Assembly: GCA_963662375.2 (NCBI GenBank)
Contig: CAXXRP010000002.1
Coordinates: 1-64,000, forward strand
Length of the DNA stretch: 64,000 bases
Reading direction: 5' to 3'
Source of the DNA: UBA11612 sp963662375
Lineage (GTDB): Bacteria > Pseudomonadota > Alphaproteobacteria > Rhodospirillales > Rhodospirillaceae
In this document: positions 39,024 through 47,370 of the stretch, piece by piece
Position numbering within the stretch: the stretch's first letter is position 1
Layout: every line of letters begins with the position of its first letter
Made by a program: the position numbers and the translations under genes
The notes under the pieces: model-generated
What the model saw: the letters and a program-made list of their open reading frames with translations, nothing else
The model's database searches: none
Told to the model about the DNA's origin: nothing

Positions 39024-40241
39024 CTATTCGTGGCGTAGAGCTTCGATAGGATTGAGCTGCGCCGCGCGGCGCGCGGGCATAAAGCCGAAAATAACCCCCA
39101 CCATGGCTGAGAACGCAAATGCTATACATGCGGTGACCGGATCGAACACAAAGGGCACGTTGATGGCCGGCGCCACCGCCGCCGCGCCGATCAATCCTAA
39201 AATGATGCCCGCGAGACCCCCAAATGCAGACAACATGGCCGCCTCCACGAGGAAGTGCATCATCACCTCTTGCTCCGTTGCGCCGATAGCCAACCGGATT
39301 CCTATCTCCCGGGTGCGTTCGGTTACAGACACCAACATAATATTCATGATTCCGATGCCCCCCACCAACAGGCTCACCGCGGCGATTGCACTCAAGAAGG
39401 TGGTCATGATGCCGATCGTACTTTCCATGACTTCCGATACTTCGGTCATATCGAGCACGTTAAAGTTGGAGTCCTGATCTTCAGCGACTCTGCGACGCTC
39501 ACGCATGACCCGGGTAACCTGCTCTTTGAGTAATCCCAAGCCTTCCGGTGTAAACGCAGAAATGAATATCTGCGGCACACGGTTCGATCCGGCAAGACGG
39601 CGCTGGTAGGTTCGGATCGGCATCACGACCACCAAGTCCTGGTCGCCGCCGAACATCACTTGTCCCTTGGATTCGAGAATACCGATCACGTCACACGAAA
39701 TTTTACCGACGCGGATGGGTGCGCCGATCGGGTCTTGCCCCGGAAACATCTCCTCCTGAATGGTCGAACCAATGATGCAAACCGCCTTTCCGACCTGCTC
39801 CTCGCCAAGCGTAAAGTTGCGACCGTCGGTAAGGTTCCAGTTTCTCACCAAGGTGAATTCACTGGTGGTTCCAACGACGTTGGACCGGCGGTTCTCATTG
39901 CCTGCTACGACCTGCGCCATGCGTTGCGCGTACGGCGCGATAGCAGCGATATCGGGAACTTCGCGGCGCAGGGCTACGACGTCGGCCAACTCAAAGAGCG
40001 GAGACGACGTGGCCGCGCCACCCATACGATGATTACGCCCTGGCATGAGGGTCAGCATATTGCTGCCCATCTTAGAAATTTCACTGCCCACCTGCGCTGT
40101 CGTGCCAGCGCCTAAGGTCACAATGATGATGACCGCCGCGACGCCAATGATGATCCCGAGCACTGTAAGGCCGGACCGGAGGAGGTTCCTCCTAATCTCT
40201 TTTAGCGCCATTATCAGTGTATTGCCGAACATCGAACTCAC
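39024..40241 (-). CDS. MacB-like ABC transporter permease
   Basis: A 405-residue FtsX-fold permease. One helix near the N-terminus (about 22-45, GLTVLGIIIGVAAVIIIVTL) is followed by a periplasmic MacB_PCD domain (about 50-240) and three C-terminal helices (about 280-395), including GGIGIMNIMLVSVTERTREI and GIRLAIGA, the conserved coupling segment. MacB in E. coli is fused to its ATPase; here the ATPase is a separate gene directly upstream (9 bp gap), the common alternative layout. With the adjacent membrane fusion protein it should form a tripartite pump for macrolides, peptides or other large substrates; no outer membrane channel is encoded here. Confidence 0.94.
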   Translation of the reverse strand: MSSMFGNTLIMALKEIRRNLLRSGLTVLGIIIGVAAVIIIVTLGAGTTAQVGSEISKMGSNMLTLMPGRNHRMGGAATSSPLFELADVVALRREVPDIAAIAPYAQRMAQVVAGNENRRSNVVGTTSEFTLVRNWNLTDGRNFTLGEEQVGKAVCIIGSTIQEEMFPGQDPIGAPIRVGKISCDVIGILESKGQVMFGGDQDLVVVMPIRTYQRRLAGSNRVPQIFISAFTPEGLGLLKEQVTRVMRERRRVAEDQDSNFNVLDMTEVSEVMESTIGIMTTFLSAIAAVSLLVGGIGIMNIMLVSVTERTREIGIRLAIGATEQEVMMHFLVEAAMLSAFGGLAGIILGLIGAAAVAPAINVPFVFDPVTACIAFAFSAMVGVIFGFMPARRAAQLNPIEALRHE

Positions 40242-40250
40242 CAGTATTCC

Positions 40251-41012
40251 CTAGGCTGCGTGTTGAACGTCGGTTTCGCGAATAATTTTGCCGTCACGAA
40301 ATTCCATACGTCGATGCGCATAAGCTGCGATATCGTTTTCGTGCGTCACCAGAACGACCGTCAGTCCGTGTTCTTTGTTGAGACGCGTCAATAGCTGCAT
40401 GATTTCATTACTGCGAGCCGAATCAAGATTGCCCGTTGGCTCGTCCGCCAACAGCAACGACGGTCGGGTGACGATCGCCCGCGCAATCGCTACGCGCTGT
40501 TGTTGACCGCCCGACAACTCGGCCGGTGTGTGATGTTCCCGGCCCAAAAGTCCCACAATATCAAGTGCCTCCAAGGCACGTTGGCGGCGCGTTTCCCTAT
40601 CAACGCGCTGATAGATCAGCGGCAGTTCAAGATTCTCCAACGCCGACGTTCGCGCCAACAAATTGAAACCCTGAAAGACAAACCCGAAAAAGTGCCGCCG
40701 CAATAGGGCGAGGTGGTCATGAGTGAGTTCGGCCACATTAACGCCGCGGAATAGATACCGCCCATGTGTCGGCACATCCAGACATCCGAGCATGTTCATC
40801 GCGGTCGATTTTCCAGAACCCGAGGCGCCCATCACAGCGACGAATTCGCCCGATTTAATCTTCAAGCTGATGCCGTCCAATGCCCTTACCTCGGCGTCTC
40901 CTTGACCATAGATTTTGTAGACATCGTCAAATCGAACTAACGGCTGATCGGACGTCCGGGTTAAAGTCGGGTCTGCCAAAAGATCGGTGTTGTACGTGAG
41001 AGGTCGCGTCAT
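40251..41012 (-). CDS. MacB-like ABC transporter ATP-binding protein
   Basis: A 253-residue ATPase of the LolD/MacB type. Walker A is GASGSGKST (near residue 62), the Q-loop is in FVFQGFNLLARTSALENLEL, the signature is LSGGQQQRVAIARA (near 165), Walker B is LLLADEPTGNLD (near 185) and the switch His is in VLVTHEND. An extra 25-residue N-terminal segment precedes the domain. It is the energy-coupling partner of the permease downstream; its start lies 2 bp after the stop of the membrane fusion gene, so the three genes are one operon. Confidence 0.95.
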   Translation of the reverse strand: MTRPLTYNTDLLADPTLTRTSDQPLVRFDDVYKIYGQGDAEVRALDGISLKIKSGEFVAVMGASGSGKSTAMNMLGCLDVPTHGRYLFRGVNVAELTHDHLALLRRHFFGFVFQGFNLLARTSALENLELPLIYQRVDRETRRQRALEALDIVGLLGREHHTPAELSGGQQQRVAIARAIVTRPSLLLADEPTGNLDSARSNEIMQLLTRLNKEHGLTVVLVTHENDIAAYAHRRMEFRDGKIIRETDVQHAA

Positions 41013-41014
41013 GA

Positions 41015-42304
41015 TCAGGTCGGGGGCAATTGCGCGCCGGTAATCACACTATCACCGGCCTTGATGTCACCGGCAAGGATTTCCGTACGTTGTCCGTCGG
41101 TAACGCCGGTCTTCACCTGCACCGATTGAGGTTGTTCGTCCTCCAAGACCCAGATTTTCTGGCTGCCGTCCTTCCCAGCGTTTGCGGCCCGCGGACGGGA
41201 AGGTTCGTTGAAAAGCCTGCCGAAAGGGCCCGACATACGCGGACCGCGTTCCTCACGCACCTGCGCGGGATTAAAGCGCAGCGCGGCGTTCGGAACGCTC
41301 AACACGCCGGAGCGGGACGCCGTGATGATTTTCGCTGTGGCCGTCATGCCGGGACGCAACAACAAATCGTCGTTGTTCACCGCGAGTACCGCTTGATACG
41401 TCACAACATTGTCGACGGTTTTGGGCGCGAAGCGTACCTGGGTAATAGTCGCGGGAAATTGCTTGTTTTGAAAAGCATCGACCATGAATGTCCCGCGTAG
41501 GCCGTCGGTTACCCTGCCAATATCTGCCTCGTCCACGTCGACCTCAAGCTGCATTTTGGTTAGGTCTTCCGCCAACTTAAACAAGACCGGCGTTTGGAAA
41601 CTCGCGGCAACCACTTGGCCCGGCTCAACCGAGCGTGACAGAACGACGCCATTGATCGGTGACTTAATTTCGGCCTTTGAGAAAGCCGTTTCGTCGGAAC
41701 TCAGCGTCGCCTCCGACACCGCCACCTGAGCCTCGGCGCTAGCAAGATTTGCAACCGCACGCGCGGCAGTCGCCTCCGCGGACTCAAGAGCTTGCTTCGA
41801 CGCGTATCCGGTCTTTGCCAACTCGCGGGATCGTTCAAGTTTGTCCGCGGTTTCAGCAAGGGTTGCCTTGGCATCTTGAACCCGCGCCTTTGCCGCAACC
41901 AACGACGCCTGAGATTGAAGGACACGCGCACGCAAGGAGTCTGTACCCAGCACCGCGAGAAGTTGCCCTACTGTAACGCGGTCATTGAAGTCCACGAAAA
42001 CCTCAGCGACTTGCCCCGAGACTTCCGGTCCAATATCCACCGAATTGACTGGCTGTAACGTCCCGGTGGCGGTCACCGTCGCTACAATGTCTCCGGTTTC
42101 GACATCAGCCATCCGGAAAACAGGTGCGGGTGGGCCTCCAAAGGGGTCAAAAAAAACCAACGCAAGCACGATAACCAAGCCCACGCCGGCGGCGATCCAC
42201 CATTTTTGGGAAATTATCGGCACCACGCGTTCGTCTCGTCCAAGGCCCAGCAGCGAAGCCATGTCGTCGTCAGCACTTGGCCGTGCTTGGGCTTCGTCTT
42301 TCAT
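41015..42304 (-). CDS. Membrane fusion protein of a MacA-like efflux pump
   Basis: A 429-residue periplasmic adaptor. It has a cytoplasmic N-terminus, one membrane helix (about 33-52), a barrel-sandwich/lipoyl half (PVNSVDIGPEVSGQVAEVFV), a long Ala-rich coiled-coil hairpin (about 125-215), the second lipoyl half (IKSPINGVVLSRSVEPGQVV) and a beta-barrel domain. Near the C-terminus an insertion rich in Arg, Gly and Pro (about 345-375) is unusual. It bridges the inner-membrane transporter encoded by the next two genes to an outer membrane TolC-type channel encoded elsewhere. It is the first gene of the three-gene operon. Confidence 0.94.
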   Translation of the reverse strand: MKDEAQARPSADDDMASLLGLGRDERVVPIISQKWWIAAGVGLVIVLALVFFDPFGGPPAPVFRMADVETGDIVATVTATGTLQPVNSVDIGPEVSGQVAEVFVDFNDRVTVGQLLAVLGTDSLRARVLQSQASLVAAKARVQDAKATLAETADKLERSRELAKTGYASKQALESAEATAARAVANLASAEAQVAVSEATLSSDETAFSKAEIKSPINGVVLSRSVEPGQVVAASFQTPVLFKLAEDLTKMQLEVDVDEADIGRVTDGLRGTFMVDAFQNKQFPATITQVRFAPKTVDNVVTYQAVLAVNNDDLLLRPGMTATAKIITASRSGVLSVPNAALRFNPAQVREERGPRMSGPFGRLFNEPSRPRAANAGKDGSQKIWVLEDEQPQSVQVKTGVTDGQRTEILAGDIKAGDSVITGAQLPPT

Positions 42305-42610
42305 ACCGCTTACCTTAAATTCTGTACTTATTTGACGGCGTGTTCATATCTGCGCAAGGTGCTACCGCTCTTACAAGGCGACCGTCTTCTTAAGAACTGA
42401 GACGCGATGTGCGCGGGGTGCTCAATGCCATTTTTTGCGCTTGGACGAAATATTTTCCGCATCAAAAATATTTTATCACCGAACTAATCACTCTACCCGC
42501 TGTGTAGGGCGTGCTAAACGTTATAATTGTAAGAAAGTGTAACATTTTTCGAGGGCTGTAGATAATAACGGATCGGCGAAGGCGATCCGTCGCTAGCGGG
42601 TGAATTTAAA
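42305..42610. other. Intergenic stretch upstream of the efflux operon
   Basis: About 300 bp, AT-rich in the middle. The part next to 42304 must carry the efflux operon promoter. ACGGATCG, loop GCGAAGG and CGATCCGT at 42568-42590 form an 8 bp hairpin downstream of the VWA gene and may be its terminator, though the following T-run is poor. No small gene is visible. Confidence 0.5.
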
Positions 42611-43795
42611 CTAATGGCTCAGCTCTGAAATGGCGTCGTCTAGCCCGGCGAGAGTCAACGGATACATGCGTCCGTCCATGAGTTTACGCATCAGACTAAT
42701 CGATTCCGTGTACGGCCATCGCTGCTGGGGTACCGGATTTAACCAAACAGCCCGAGTCCATGTTCCCAGAAAACGACGAAGCCACGCCTCACCCGCGTCG
42801 TCGTTCCAGTGCTCAACCGCACCGCCGGGGTATACGATCTCGTAAGGACTCATAGACGCGTCCCCTACAAAGATCAGTTTATAATCGGCAGGATATTTAT
42901 GCAGCACATCCCACGTCGGCATCCGTTCAGTATGACGACGTGTATTGTCCCGCCAGACTGACTCATAGACGCAGTTATGAAAGTAATAATATTCGAGATG
43001 CTTGAATTCCGTGCGGCATGCAGAGAATAATTCCGCGCAGATCTTAATGTGATCATCCATAGATCCGCCTGCATCAAGAAACAGGAGTGTCTTCACCGCA
43101 TTGTGACGTTCCGGCACCATCTTCAAATCGAGCAAACCGCCGTGGTGGGCGGTGGATTGAATGGTTCCGTCAATGTCCAGCTCTGTTGCAGCGCCTTCAC
43201 GGGCGAAACGGCGAAGACGATGCAAAGCCAATTTTATGTTGCGCGTGCCTAACTCGATTTGATCATCGAGATTGGCGAACTCGCGTTTATCCCACACCTT
43301 CACCGCGCGGCGGTGACGGCTTTCATGCTGCCCGACGCGCACCCCTTCGGGGTTATAGCCATAGGCACCGAAGGGCGACGTGCCGGCGGTGCCGATCCAT
43401 TTCGAGCCACCGGAATGGCGGTCTTTTTGTTCGGCAAGGCGTTGCCGTAACGTGTCCATGAGCTTTTCCCAGCCGCTCAGAGCCGCGATTTTAGCCTTGT
43501 CTTGCTCCGAGAGCATGAGCTGCGATAACGTGCTCAGCCACTCCTCAGGCACGTTTGCTTGAATGGCGTCCAGATCCTCACCGCCCTCAAGTCCCTTAAA
43601 AACTGCGCCGAACACCCGATCGAACCGATCGAGGTTGCGCTCGTCTTTCACCAGCGCTGAACAGGCGAGGTAATAGAAGTCTTCTACATTGTACTTCGAG
43701 ATACCAGCGTTGACCGCCTCGACAAGGACGAGATACTCGGTGATGGACACCGGAAGCCCGGCTTTCCGTAGCCCATAAATCAAATTGAGGAACAT
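42611..43795 (-). CDS. VWA domain protein, CoxE-like
   Basis: A 394-residue protein of the CoxE-like VWA family. The N-terminal half is helical (FLNLIYGLRKAGLPVSITEY at the start), and the VWA domain begins near residue 225 with LFLDAGGSMDDHI, where the metal-site motif is DxGxS, a variant usual in this family. The C-terminal WKDN-type segment AVWLNPVPQQRWPYTESI is also typical. Such proteins work with a MoxR ATPase to insert metals or remodel enzyme complexes. The partner ATPase is encoded 21 bp upstream on the same strand. No CO dehydrogenase-type target gene is nearby. Confidence 0.93.
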   Translation of the reverse strand: MFLNLIYGLRKAGLPVSITEYLVLVEAVNAGISKYNVEDFYYLACSALVKDERNLDRFDRVFGAVFKGLEGGEDLDAIQANVPEEWLSTLSQLMLSEQDKAKIAALSGWEKLMDTLRQRLAEQKDRHSGGSKWIGTAGTSPFGAYGYNPEGVRVGQHESRHRRAVKVWDKREFANLDDQIELGTRNIKLALHRLRRFAREGAATELDIDGTIQSTAHHGGLLDLKMVPERHNAVKTLLFLDAGGSMDDHIKICAELFSACRTEFKHLEYYYFHNCVYESVWRDNTRRHTERMPTWDVLHKYPADYKLIFVGDASMSPYEIVYPGGAVEHWNDDAGEAWLRRFLGTWTRAVWLNPVPQQRWPYTESISLMRKLMDGRMYPLTLAGLDDAISELSH

Positions 43796-43816
43796 GACAA
43801 CCTCCTGGGCAGCGCC

Positions 43817-44665
43817 CTATCGACCTTCGCGGCGCGCGAGAAACGCTAAGCGCTCCAGTATGTGGACATCCTGCTCGTTCTTCAAAAGCGCGCCATGAAG
43901 CGGGGGAATGATGGGTTTTACGTCTTTGGATTTAAGGGCCTCCAGGGGAATATCGTCGGCCATAAGCAGCTTGATCCAGTCCAACAACTCCGATGTTGAC
44001 GGTCGTTTCTTGAGCCCGGGAACCTCGCGGATGTCGTAGAAAATGTTCAGCGCCTCGCGTACCAAGATCTTTTTCACATCCGGAAAGTGGGCGTCAACAA
44101 TTCGTTCCATCGTTTCACGTTCCGGAAAGCGGATGTAGTGAAAGAAACATCGGCGCAAAAATGCATCCGGCAGCTCTTTCTCATTGTTGGACGTGATAAT
44201 TACAACTGGATGCGTCTCGGCCCGTATGTTTTCCCCGGTCTCGTAAACGAAGAACTCCATGCGATCGAGTTCGAGCAGCAAATCGTTCGGGAATTCGATG
44301 TCAGCTTTGTCGATTTCATCGATGAGAAGTACAGTTCGTTTTGGCTTGGACTCAAATGCCTGCCACATCTTGCCGGGCTTAATGTAGTTCGCGATGTTCT
44401 TGACCTTTTCATCACCAAGCTGGGAATCGCGCAACCGCGAAACCGCGTCGTACTCGTAAAGCCCATGCTGAGCTTTGGTGGTAGATTTGATGTGCCAGGT
44501 GATCGGCGGCAGATCGAGGGATGCAGCGATTTCGTGAGCAAGAACAGTCTTGCCGGTACCCGGCTCCCCTTTGACGAGCAACGGTCGTTCCAAAGTCACC
44601 GCAGCGTTGACCGCAATCATAAGGTCTTTCGTGGCGATGTAACTATCTGTGCCGAAAAAACGCAT
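43817..44665 (-). CDS. MoxR-family AAA ATPase
   Basis: A 282-residue AAA+ ATPase of the MoxR group. Walker A is GEPGTGKTVLAHE (about 37-49), Walker B is VLLIDEIDKADIEFPNDLL (about 112-130), sensor 1 is VVIITSNNEKELPDAFLRRC, and the Arg finger follows in FLRRCFFHY. It lies directly upstream of the CoxE-like VWA gene, the standard MoxR-VWA chaperone pair that assembles or activates other protein complexes. The substrate is not known from this context. Confidence 0.95.
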   Translation of the reverse strand: MRFFGTDSYIATKDLMIAVNAAVTLERPLLVKGEPGTGKTVLAHEIAASLDLPPITWHIKSTTKAQHGLYEYDAVSRLRDSQLGDEKVKNIANYIKPGKMWQAFESKPKRTVLLIDEIDKADIEFPNDLLLELDRMEFFVYETGENIRAETHPVVIITSNNEKELPDAFLRRCFFHYIRFPERETMERIVDAHFPDVKKILVREALNIFYDIREVPGLKKRPSTSELLDWIKLLMADDIPLEALKSKDVKPIIPPLHGALLKNEQDVHILERLAFLARREGR

Positions 44666-44777
44666 CGATACCTGTAATAAATAGTTACAAAAATGTACGT
44701 AGAGACACCAATCCTAACGGGGCCCGAGACCTTAATACAGATTCGAGCGCTGGGAATACAGAGGTTCTGAGAAAGTG

Positions 44778-44812
44778 AAAAGGCCGATCGGGGGAGGACC
44801 GACCGGGCTTTT
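44778..44812 (-). terminator. Terminator hairpin downstream of the 50-residue gene
   Basis: AAAAGGCCGATCGG and CCGACCGGGCTTTT pair over 12 of 14 positions around the loop GGGAGGA. Both sides carry A/T runs, so it can work in either direction; on the minus strand it ends the small gene at 44872-45024. Confidence 0.7.
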
Positions 44813-44871
44813 CTAAAGTCTGCCTAATTTAAGGGAATTATGTACGTGGCTGAACGCCAACCCTTTCTCGT

Positions 44872-45024
44872 CTACTCCATCTTGGTCTTATTGTCTTTAG
44901 GAGGACGCTGGAGCAGTGCCTTGCCCATCATTTTGATGGTTGCGCCCTCGTAGCGTGGGTTCACCACATCGACCTTGATGTTTTTGGGTGGCTTCGGGGC
45001 GGGGGGCTTTGTGTCTTTGCTCAT
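44872..45024 (-). CDS. Small basic protein of 50 residues
   Basis: A short complete gene from the ATG at 45024 to the TAG at 44872. The protein is rich in Lys and Pro: MSKDTKPPAPKPPKN, then IKVDVVNPRYEGATIKMMGK, a short ALLQRPP segment and a Lys-rich end. Support comes from the well-placed terminator hairpin 60 bp downstream and its position opposite the methyltransferase gene, with only 61 bp between the two starts, so they share a divergent promoter region. I do not know the function. The NPRYEGAT segment looks conserved in style rather than random. The overlapping frame on the same strand (44897-45121) is its shadow. Confidence 0.6.
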   Translation of the reverse strand: MSKDTKPPAPKPPKNIKVDVVNPRYEGATIKMMGKALLQRPPKDNKTKME

Positions 45025-45085
45025 CTATTGATGTCGCCTGCCTGATTGGGCATCCTCTGCTACACGAGAAGTGAGAGGATAGCAT

Positions 45086-45958
45086 ATGCCGCCAAATTGG
45101 TCTAACCGGACTCTGTTTCACGGCGACAATCTCAAGTTTCTACGGGCCATGAACAGCGAGAGCGTCGATCTTATAGCGACCGATCCACCGTTTAACAAAA
45201 GCAAAGATTTCCACGCCACACCCGACAGCCTAGCAGCGGGGGCCAGTTTCCAAGATCGTTGGTCGTGGGAGCGTGATGTGCACCAAGACTGGGCAGACCA
45301 GATAACCGACGATTACCCAAAGCTCATGGAGGCGATTGAAAGTGCCCGTTACGCACATAGCGATGGTATGGGCGCATTTATGTGTTTCATGGCCGTCCGG
45401 CTTCTGGAGATGCGCCGCGTGCTCAAGCCGACCGGCTCGATCTACCTGCATTGTGATCCGACGGCCAGCCACTATCTGAAGGCCGTCATGGACGCGATTT
45501 TCGGACGGAAACAGTTTCGAAATGAAATTGTGTGGGACTACACTTTTCGACTTATGGATTTGCCAAAATTCTTTAATCGAAAACACGACATTATTCTGTT
45601 CTATGCGAAAAGCCGCAGTTCTCACTTTCAGATGCAAAAGGAATGTTGGACGCGAGACAACATAATCAAAACGCGGAAGCAAAAGATTCATATAGACGAA
45701 AATGGTGATGAAGTAATTTGGATGCCTGGAGGACGAGGGAGTAGCAAGAGTCGTCTCAAGCGGTTGTCTCAAATCATCGAAGAGGGTAAAGCGATTTCTG
45801 ATGTTTGGCGGGTCCCCATTATTTCGTCATCAGCGAAAGAGCGCGTTGGATATCCCACCCAAAAACCCATCGATTTATACGTTCGCATTATCCGCGCGGC
45901 GTCCAAGAAGAAAGGAATCGTGCTTGATCCGTTCGCAGGATGCACCCTACGCTGGTAG
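45086..45958 (+). CDS. DNA methyltransferase, N-terminal part (beta class; cut by frameshift)
   Basis: An amino-methyltransferase acting on adenine N6 or cytosine N4. The catalytic motif IV DPPFNKSKDFH appears early (about residue 33) and the AdoMet-binding motif LDPFAGC appears last (about 283), the order of beta-class enzymes. TQKPIDLYVRIIRAA precedes it. Right after DPFAGC the frame turns to LRW and a TAG. In another frame the expected continuation TLVAAEREGRQWVGIDI follows at once, so a single-base change near 45945 splits the protein. The intact protein would be about 476 residues and include the HNH domain encoded downstream. GAGAGGATAGCAT precedes the ATG. Confidence 0.85.
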   Translation: MPPNWSNRTLFHGDNLKFLRAMNSESVDLIATDPPFNKSKDFHATPDSLAAGASFQDRWSWERDVHQDWADQITDDYPKLMEAIESARYAHSDGMGAFMCFMAVRLLEMRRVLKPTGSIYLHCDPTASHYLKAVMDAIFGRKQFRNEIVWDYTFRLMDLPKFFNRKHDIILFYAKSRSSHFQMQKECWTRDNIIKTRKQKIHIDENGDEVIWMPGGRGSSKSRLKRLSQIIEEGKAISDVWRVPIISSSAKERVGYPTQKPIDLYVRIIRAASKKKGIVLDPFAGCTLRW

Positions 45959-46515
45959 CTGCCGAACGAGAAGGGCGCCAGTGGGTCGGGATCGACATAT
46001 GGGATGACGCAAAGGCCGTCGTGCTCGCCCGCATGGAGCAGGAAAGGCTAGTCCTGCCCGAGGCCGAGCGAGGCGATCTGTTCACCGAAGAAATCCACTT
46101 CACCGACGATCCCCCTGTTCGTGATGACGATGGCTTGCCAGCTGCACCTTTCCTGCGCCCCAAGCTCAATGTCGCCCCACCGAAAGGCCCTAAGATGAGC
46201 AGGACCGAAATGTACCGGTTCTTGCTGGGGCAACACGGGGCCAAGTGCCAAGGTTGTGATCGGACCTTCGATGATCCCCGCTACTTGGAGCTGGACCACA
46301 ACACGCCGCGCTCGGACGGCGGTCTGAACCACATATCAAACCGCATCCTGCTGTGCGGACCGTGCAACAAGCTCAAGAGCAATACGCTCACGCTGTCCGG
46401 CCTCAAGAAGCAGAACAAGAAGCTCGGCTACATGGCATCCAGCGACGGAGAACACCCGCTAATGCGGGAGATTCGTGAAGGGCGGGAGAACGCCCCGCAG
46501 ACTCTTTTCGATTAG
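45940..46515 (+). CDS. Methyltransferase C-terminal end with HNH nuclease domain
   Basis: The 191-residue frame begins with an ATG that overlaps the end of the methyltransferase frame by 19 bp. Residues 4-22 (TLVAAEREGRQWVGIDIWD) complete the AdoMet-binding fold. After a linker comes an HNH endonuclease domain at about 105-150: CQGCDRTFDDPRYLELDHNT, then PRSDGGLNHISNRILLCGPC and NKLKSN, with both Cys pairs and the His-Asn-His pattern present. A methyltransferase fused to a nuclease suggests a compact restriction-modification enzyme. It could be translated separately by re-initiation, but loss of the first 280 residues would leave only the nuclease. Frameshift versus genuine split is undecided. 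Confidence 0.82.
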   Translation: MHPTLVAAEREGRQWVGIDIWDDAKAVVLARMEQERLVLPEAERGDLFTEEIHFTDDPPVRDDDGLPAAPFLRPKLNVAPPKGPKMSRTEMYRFLLGQHGAKCQGCDRTFDDPRYLELDHNTPRSDGGLNHISNRILLCGPCNKLKSNTLTLSGLKKQNKKLGYMASSDGEHPLMREIREGRENAPQTLFD

Positions 46516-46572
46516 AGGGTGAACCCCGCTCGTTGACACGGACGAGGCTTAAAGAATGGGAGATTCAGAAAT

Positions 46573-46857
46573 ATGACGCAGGTTGTTCGGCTCAGCACAC
46601 GAACTATAGGCGTTTTTTTGACGGCATTAGGTTCAAGCCTACAAGGTATGGATAAATTGGCCCCTGGAGACAGATCATCTAGCGCTGTTATTGAGCTTCT
46701 TAAATATGTTCTTCAAGAGATGGAGTCTTCTGAGCAGACACGCGTTTCTCAAAGCGAGAGAGCTGATCTGGAAATATTTCTCTCACAGCTTCAGGACGTA
46801 ATCGAAGACCATAATCCTTGGGTTTATGAGTCTTCACCGACCGATCTAATTCATTAG
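46573..46857 (+). CDS. Small hypothetical protein downstream of the methyltransferase
   Basis: A 94-residue acidic, helical protein without signal peptide, membrane segment or known domain. It begins 57 bp after the nuclease frame on the same strand, so it may belong to that transcript. Hydrophobic residues occur in a heptad-like pattern in the middle (VIELLKYVLQEMESSEQT, then ERADLEIFLSQLQDVIED), consistent with a small helical bundle. The DNA is more AT-rich than the core genes, like the other small genes here. Function unknown. Confidence 0.55.
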   Translation: MTQVVRLSTRTIGVFLTALGSSLQGMDKLAPGDRSSSAVIELLKYVLQEMESSEQTRVSQSERADLEIFLSQLQDVIEDHNPWVYESSPTDLIH

Positions 46858-46903
46858 AATCTTGCATTACAAAACCATCCTGTGCAAAGCGGGGTTAACC
46901 CAA

Positions 46904-46919
46904 GAGAAGGAGCGTTCTC
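46904..46919 (+). promoter_or_regulatory. Hairpin enclosing the ribosome binding site, copy 1
   Basis: GAGAAGGAGCGTTCTC sits directly before the ATG at 46920. GAGAA and TTCTC can pair, placing the ribosome binding site GGAG in a 6-base loop. A nearly identical element precedes the next gene. Confidence 0.5.
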
Positions 46920-47138
46920 ATGAGTGATCGTGAAGTTTGGTATCCGGTGACAACAGTTCAGGTTGATCATAAGGTTCAGACAATTCCACCCAATGAAACT
47001 CTCGGGACCACTGAGATGCCTGGGATTTGGGTGACGCTTGGGACGACTGCTCGAAAAGAGCCCATCCAGTTTGCAATCCCTCTGGGAGCCGCCAAAGACC
47101 TTCACGCTGCTCTTGGCGCCGCACTTCTTGGTCTTTAG
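46920..47138 (+). CDS. Small protein of a two-gene paralogue pair, copy 1
   Basis: A 72-residue protein starting MSDREVWYPVTTVQVD. The leader is almost identical to that of the next gene (24 of 25 bases around the ribosome binding site and first codons). The proteins share a layout: MSD start, a beta-rich middle, and a short amphipathic helix at the C-terminus (AAKDLHAALGAALLGL here, DAIAFHAALQSALALAQ in the partner). I therefore treat them as diverged tandem paralogues. No known family comes to mind. It follows the methyltransferase and nuclease frames on the same strand. Confidence 0.65.
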   Translation: MSDREVWYPVTTVQVDHKVQTIPPNETLGTTEMPGIWVTLGTTARKEPIQFAIPLGAAKDLHAALGAALLGL

Positions 47139-47162
47139 TCATTCGCAAACTCCATTAACTGC

Positions 47163-47178
47163 GAGAAGGAGAGTTCTC
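47163..47178 (+). promoter_or_regulatory. Hairpin enclosing the ribosome binding site, copy 2
   Basis: GAGAAGGAGAGTTCTC directly before the ATG at 47179 differs from copy 1 by one loop base; the pairing arms GAGAA/TTCTC are unchanged. Confidence 0.5.
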
Positions 47179-47370
47179 ATGAGTGATGAAGATAGAAAAC
47201 CGACCATCAGCGCGATTCAGCTCGCGTATGACGAAGGCACCGGCGAATACACTATTTTTGTCGGGATCAAGGAAGGGGAATCCGCGCGTAAGTACGTCGT
47301 TTCTCGAAAAGACGCGATAGCCTTCCACGCAGCACTGCAATCAGCTCTTGCGCTAGCCCAGGAGGCTTAG
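47179..47370 (+). CDS. Small protein of a two-gene paralogue pair, copy 2
   Basis: A 63-residue protein from the ATG at 47179, chosen because of the strong ribosome binding site shared with copy 1; a longer frame from 47038 overlaps copy 1 and is rejected. It reads as a small beta sheet (AIQLAYDEGTGEYTIFVGIK, then SARKYVVSRKDA) followed by one helix with FHAALQSALALA. The HAAL element in the last helix is common to both copies. No signal peptide and no cysteine. Function unknown. Confidence 0.65.
   Translation: MSDEDRKPTISAIQLAYDEGTGEYTIFVGIKEGESARKYVVSRKDAIAFHAALQSALALAQEA

Noticed and set aside
45086..46515. Cell-cycle methyltransferase CcrM
   Set aside because: Although beta-class, it lacks the CcrM C-terminal domain and instead carries an HNH domain; neighbours also do not fit.
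46854..47148. Minus-strand frames opposite the first small paralogue
   Set aside because: They mirror the plus-strand gene, which has the conserved ribosome binding site and start.
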